DNA from: JANLTX01 sp049840835
GTDB lineage: Bacteria; Armatimonadota; Armatimonadia; Armatimonadales; Armatimonadaceae
Assembly: GCA_049840835.1 (NCBI GenBank)
Contig: JASGJG010000036.1
Location: 1-64,000, forward strand
Length of the DNA stretch: 64,000 nt
Direction: 5' to 3'
The notes beneath the pieces are model-generated. The model searched no databases. It was not told where the DNA came from and saw only the letters and a list, made by a program, of their open reading frames with translations. Positions 60,884 through 64,000 of this stretch are shown here, piece after piece. The position numbers and the translations under genes were made by a program. The number at the start of each line of letters is the position of its first letter. Position 1 is the first letter of the stretch.

Positions 60884-62007
60884 ATTCCCTCAAAGGCGCA
60901 GAGTTTTCCCTTTGGAACTGGCAGGATAGTGAGCATGCGCCTCTGCTGAAAGCACTCAATGGTGTTACGCTGCTTCAGCTCGGTGAGGCGACTCATGGCG
61001 GTGCGGAGCTGTACCAGCTAAAAACAAACCTGGTGCGCTTTCTGAGTCAGCAAGCGGGCTTTCGTTGCCTGCTGACCGAGTCTGGATTTTTAGAGACCTG
61101 CCTTGCAGGACTGGAATCTCCTCGAAAGCCTGCAGCCACTCTGCTGGACGAGACGTTTTTCCAGAACTTCTGCTGGAAAGAAACACTGCCGCTTTTCACC
61201 TTGCTCTCGTCTACTCCGTCTCTCAAGTTCTTCGGGGTAGACCCACAATTTGGCTCCAACAAGCTTCCTGCTGTGTTGGAGCGCACTGTCAAGCCTTACG
61301 ATACGGTACTGGCGACGGAGCTACGGCAGCGCATCGGAGAGTGCTACCAGCTTTTCGGGCTTACAAGTAGTCCGGACAAATATCGTCAGGTGCAGAAGAG
61401 CTATTTTGACTGGCTCACCGACATACAGCAGAAACTCTCGCGGCTCAAGATCGCTCGTCGCGATGAACAACGCTTCGAAATTCTAAAGCACGGTCTGGCC
61501 AACCTGAAACCGTATTGGGACTTTGCCCCAGAGAAACTGTTCTCACCGGAGCGTAATGTCTTGCGAGATCGCCTTATGGCGGAGAACGCGGAGTGGCTGC
61601 TGGCTCGATTCGCCCGTAAAGACAAAGCGATTTTCTGGGCACACAATGGGCATATTGGCAAAGTCCCCTGGTACACCACGACCGGTCAGCTACTTGCCGA
61701 AAAGCGGAAACAAAAGAGTTACGCGCTGGGGATCACGGCACGAAAGGGCAGTTTCTACAATCATGTGAGCCGGAAGACGGAACCCTGGGCAACCATTCCC
61801 GATGGCATCGAGACACTGCTGGCGCCGCAGAGTGCAGAGGCAATTTTCTATAACTTCCGCGCTCAAAGCAGTGCAGATAGCACGCGGCTTAAACAGCCAC
61901 AGAAGGGCTTTGAGCCTGAGAATGGTGGGAACTTCGCCTACTCTGCTGGGGAGCGCTTTGATGGCATGATGGTGCTGGAGTCTATATCCCCTCCAGCAAA
62001 ACTCTAA
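60880..62007 (+). CDS. Erythromycin esterase-like protein
   Basis: The family signature is clear: LLQLGEATHGGAEL near residue 35 (Glu and His of the active site), RDRLMAENAEWLL, and the metal-site WAHNGHIGK. Members hydrolyse macrolide lactones (EreA/EreB), but most family proteins have unknown substrates, so resistance is not established. The frame opens at 60844, but the ATG at 60880 overlaps the previous stop (ATGA) and has GGAGG 5 bases before it, so I use it. About 375 aa. It is cotranslated with the PASTA-propeller protein. Confidence 0.87.
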   Translation: MNSLKGAEFSLWNWQDSEHAPLLKALNGVTLLQLGEATHGGAELYQLKTNLVRFLSQQAGFRCLLTESGFLETCLAGLESPRKPAATLLDETFFQNFCWKETLPLFTLLSSTPSLKFFGVDPQFGSNKLPAVLERTVKPYDTVLATELRQRIGECYQLFGLTSSPDKYRQVQKSYFDWLTDIQQKLSRLKIARRDEQRFEILKHGLANLKPYWDFAPEKLFSPERNVLRDRLMAENAEWLLARFARKDKAIFWAHNGHIGKVPWYTTTGQLLAEKRKQKSYALGITARKGSFYNHVSRKTEPWATIPDGIETLLAPQSAEAIFYNFRAQSSADSTRLKQPQKGFEPENGGNFAYSAGERFDGMMVLESISPPAKL

Positions 62008-62045
62008 CTTTCCGAACTTACCTAGTAGAGCGATAGTAAATTACC

Positions 62046-62660
62046 ATGGAATCCCTATCTGGTGATTTTGAGACACATATAACGGTGGAGGGTAATCTAG
62101 ATACCCTGGCAGATTGGGCACGGCAGCCCAGGCTTAAAGTAACTGAAATTGTGTTGGCTTGCGGAGCCTATCCCACACAGCTTATGGTGACCACCGAGGC
62201 AAGCGGTACGTTTGCTGAAATCGCTATTTCAGCGGAGCAGCAGCGCTCCGAACTGTGTGCTGTGGGATTCCAACCCAGCCGGGTAAAGATTGAGGCCGCA
62301 CCCTGGAATGAGGGAATTCCTCAGGACGCTATACCCGCCAGTACCTACTTCGAGCATCACATAAAGTTGCTTCTGCCTGCTGATGCAGACCTGATAGGGC
62401 TAGCACAGAATGTTGCCTTGCACGGGGCGCATCTTTCGCGCAATGCACGGCGTATTCGCCCGGATGGTTTTCTGGAGCGCTTTGTGACCCAGCGCTGCTA
62501 TGGTATGGGACAGCCCGCGGCTCAGATAACGTTTCAGGCGCTTTTAGGAGTACTGCAAGACCAGACCATTCTGGAGGCCGAGGAGGAGTTCGTGGTTTAC
62601 GATAGCGCGCCGGTTCTGGATAAAGGCTGGCTTCCGGAGGTGACTCATGCCAGCGGATAA
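62046..62660 (+). CDS. Conserved protein of unknown function, 204 aa
   Basis: I do not know a function for this protein. It has features that look conserved: FETHITV at the start, VKIEAAPWNEG, YFEHHIKLLLP in the centre, then LSRNARRI, DGFLERFVTQRCYGMG and EEFVVYDSAPVLDKGW near the end. The HH and the Arg-rich ARR/ERFVTQRC segments could be catalytic or nucleotide-binding, but no known motif fits. It overlaps the next gene by 14 bases, so the two are translated together and probably act together. No signal peptide or membrane helix is seen, so it is cytosolic. Confidence 0.72.
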   Translation: MESLSGDFETHITVEGNLDTLADWARQPRLKVTEIVLACGAYPTQLMVTTEASGTFAEIAISAEQQRSELCAVGFQPSRVKIEAAPWNEGIPQDAIPASTYFEHHIKLLLPADADLIGLAQNVALHGAHLSRNARRIRPDGFLERFVTQRCYGMGQPAAQITFQALLGVLQDQTILEAEEEFVVYDSAPVLDKGWLPEVTHASG

Positions 62661-63501
62661 GCAGCCTGAGTTACATGTGGGATACCCTACCAGCTACTTG
62701 CCGGAGATTGGGAACAGGCCTCATATCTTCGACCCGGCGCTCCGACACTATCCGCACGGCTTCCGGCAGGGTGATCCCAAGTTCGCAGATGAGAGTACGC
62801 GGCTCTACTGGGAGTGGATGCAGCAAGAAGCCATGACTCACCTTCTGGGAATCACGAAAGCCTGCTCCTGGAAAGATGGACCGATTCTGCGGGGTAGTGT
62901 GGTGTTGTGGCACTACCTGGGAGGGCAGGCACGTGTGCCCCGTGACCTGGACTGGCTGGTTCAGCCGACATCGTTGAAGCCGGACTCTCCGCTCATTCAG
63001 GATTTCTTCCGAGAAGTGGTGGCCCGGCTTCGTGATGAACCATCTTTTGGCAGTGGCGCGTTTGAGCCGGATGAAATCCGCTACGATGACATCTGGGTCT
63101 ATGATAAATCGCCCGGCCTGCGCCTGGTCTTTCCCTGGTATGCGCAGAACATGCCGGTAGGCATGGTGCAGATGGACTTTGCCTTTCAAGAGCCACTTCC
63201 TACCGCCCCCGTTTATCTAGACCTGCCCGGCGCCAGCGGTGTACGAGCCGCTTCGCTGGAGCAGCTACTCGCCTGGAAACTCTACTGGCTGAAAGAGGAC
63301 GACTACCCGCAAGGTAAGGACCTCTACGATGCGACCCTGATCGCAGAGCATCTGTACGCCGCCGGGACTCCCTATTCGTTCGACCTGCCAGATACGCTGG
63401 TGTCGGATGTCTACTGGGACGATTTCCTCAGTGAGTACCCGGATGTCCAGGGCGACCCGGCTTCCTGGGCAAAGCGCTTGCGGGCCGCCCTGACTCTCTG
63501 A
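62647..63501 (+). CDS. AbiEii/AbiGii-like nucleotidyltransferase
   Basis: The core LRGSVVLWHYLGG, followed by RVPRDLDWLV, matches the Gly-Ser and Asp-x-Asp metal site of AbiEii/MenA-type nucleotidyltransferases; further residues are VQMDFAFQEPLP and ASLEQLLAWKLYWL, typical for this fold. Known AbiEii toxins transfer nucleotides to tRNA. The N-terminal 75 residues (DPALRHYPHGFRQGDPKF) are extra. At 284 aa it is in range. The start codon overlaps the preceding unknown gene by 14 bases. It has no AbiEi-type antitoxin beside it, so a different partner and role are likely. It ends 6 bases before the convergent DinB gene. Confidence 0.75.
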   Translation: MPADKQPELHVGYPTSYLPEIGNRPHIFDPALRHYPHGFRQGDPKFADESTRLYWEWMQQEAMTHLLGITKACSWKDGPILRGSVVLWHYLGGQARVPRDLDWLVQPTSLKPDSPLIQDFFREVVARLRDEPSFGSGAFEPDEIRYDDIWVYDKSPGLRLVFPWYAQNMPVGMVQMDFAFQEPLPTAPVYLDLPGASGVRAASLEQLLAWKLYWLKEDDYPQGKDLYDATLIAEHLYAAGTPYSFDLPDTLVSDVYWDDFLSEYPDVQGDPASWAKRLRAALTL

Positions 63502-63507
63502 GAACTC

Positions 63508-63990
63508 CTACTCTACGTAGATTGCGGTGTAGTAGTCCCAGGCAGGGTCGGCGGCCAGGCGCATGTAGCCAAGCTGCCCCGCATGATAGTAGTCTTCCGA
63601 CGATAGATACGGAATCGCTTTTCCCAGCGGGGTTGGGGTCCCCCAGAGCGGTATCGTATCGTCGGGAGTCTTGTCACCATAAGTTCCCTGGATATAGCTG
63701 AGCAGCTCCTCATGACTGGCCTTTATCGCGTCCTCCAAAGCCGCACGCGGTAGCTCCCCTAGCTCCGCTGTCACTGCGGCATCGATAGCAAAGAAGTCTG
63801 GCATTACCGCCGTCTTCACACCTTCCAATACGCTCCGGTCAACCCCAACCAGATGCAGAAGTGTCTGCCGCGCGGACTTACACTCCGGGTGTGGCTGGGC
63901 TTCAAAGATTTCATCGGACATTCCTGCCAGATGCTTCAGGCAGTACACGCGTGACTTTTGAACGCTTTCGATAAGCTGTGACATTTCCAT
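63508..63990 (-). CDS. DinB-like (DUF664) four-helix protein
   Basis: A four-helix bundle of the DinB/YfiT superfamily, usually a metal-dependent thiol transferase or hydrolase. The three metal-binding histidines are partly visible: LLHLVGVD in helix two and YYHAGQLGYMR near the C-terminus. At 160 aa it is normal. The ATG at 63990 is within the window, so the gene is complete. Substrate (bacillithiol, mycothiol or another thiol) is unknown. It is convergent with the nucleotidyltransferase gene. Confidence 0.82.
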   Translation of the reverse strand: MEMSQLIESVQKSRVYCLKHLAGMSDEIFEAQPHPECKSARQTLLHLVGVDRSVLEGVKTAVMPDFFAIDAAVTAELGELPRAALEDAIKASHEELLSYIQGTYGDKTPDDTIPLWGTPTPLGKAIPYLSSEDYYHAGQLGYMRLAADPAWDYYTAIYVE

Positions 63991-64000
63991 GAACGCTTGT

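Noticed and set aside
60880..62007. Macrolide resistance gene
   Set aside because: The erythromycin-esterase fold is clear, but the family is broad and most members act on unknown substrates.

Overview
The window looks like a chromosomal segment of a diderm, free-living bacterium with moderately high GC. My best guess is Armatimonadota or a close relative. The basis is the combination of an LpxL-type acyltransferase, a large type IV pilus locus with many prepilin-like proteins, two PEP-CTERM proteins, a DUF1501 Tat protein and several starts that look leaderless. No rRNA or other lineage marker is present, so this placement is inference.

Layout. 1-6.7 kb: the 3' part of an assembly-line synthetase (aminotransferase-condensation-adenylation-carrier-thioesterase), cut by the left edge, overlapped by an Sfp-type phosphopantetheinyl transferase and a DUF3667 membrane protein. 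6.7-11.3 kb: a GH127-like enzyme, a tiny zinc ribbon behind a structured leader, an LpxL-like acyltransferase and an ankyrin protein. 11.3-20.5 kb: a minus-strand housekeeping block (bifunctional nuclease, rho, a hypoxanthine phosphoribosyltransferase with a changed PRPP loop, a GT2, a GAF protein, guaA, a serine hydrolase, an aminotransferase). 20.6-25.3 kb: two PEP-CTERM proteins, hisC, a MerR regulator with a clear operator, and a membrane protein. 25.5-29.9 kb: a frameshifted TolB-like gene, a NahK-like kinase, a frameshifted small gene and a DUF1501 protein.

29.9-46.4 kb is the type IV pilus region. A response regulator, a hybrid histidine kinase (broken by one frameshift in its receiver domain) and pilC form one minus-strand operon. 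Divergently there are two near-identical major-type pilins, then a third pilin, PilX/PilV/PilW-like minor pilins, a PilM-PilN fusion, PilO, the secretin and a PilP-like protein, then a J-domain/TPR protein. pilB lies beyond this on the opposite strand. Pilus synthesis, assembly platform and a two-component regulator are therefore grouped, while pilT and the prepilin peptidase are not in the window.

46.4-64 kb is mixed: an epimerase, a DUF4240 protein, a lipoprotein gene broken by about eight single-base shifts, tRNA-Asn, a folate cyclo-ligase, a Xer recombinase, a SWIM protein, a two-subunit molybdenum hydroxylase, an AraC/YCII pair, a UvrD helicase, a PASTA-propeller fusion coupled to an erythromycin-esterase-like protein, an overlapping pair (conserved unknown plus AbiEii-like nucleotidyltransferase), and a DinB-like protein.

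General traits: genes are tightly packed, many stop/start pairs overlap by 4 bases (ATGA or GTGA), and five convergent pairs overlap at their 3' ends. At least seven genes have a TANNNT -10 element 6-8 bases before the start codon and no ribosome binding site. Four loci carry frameshifts. No CRISPR array, insertion sequence, rRNA or prophage was seen.
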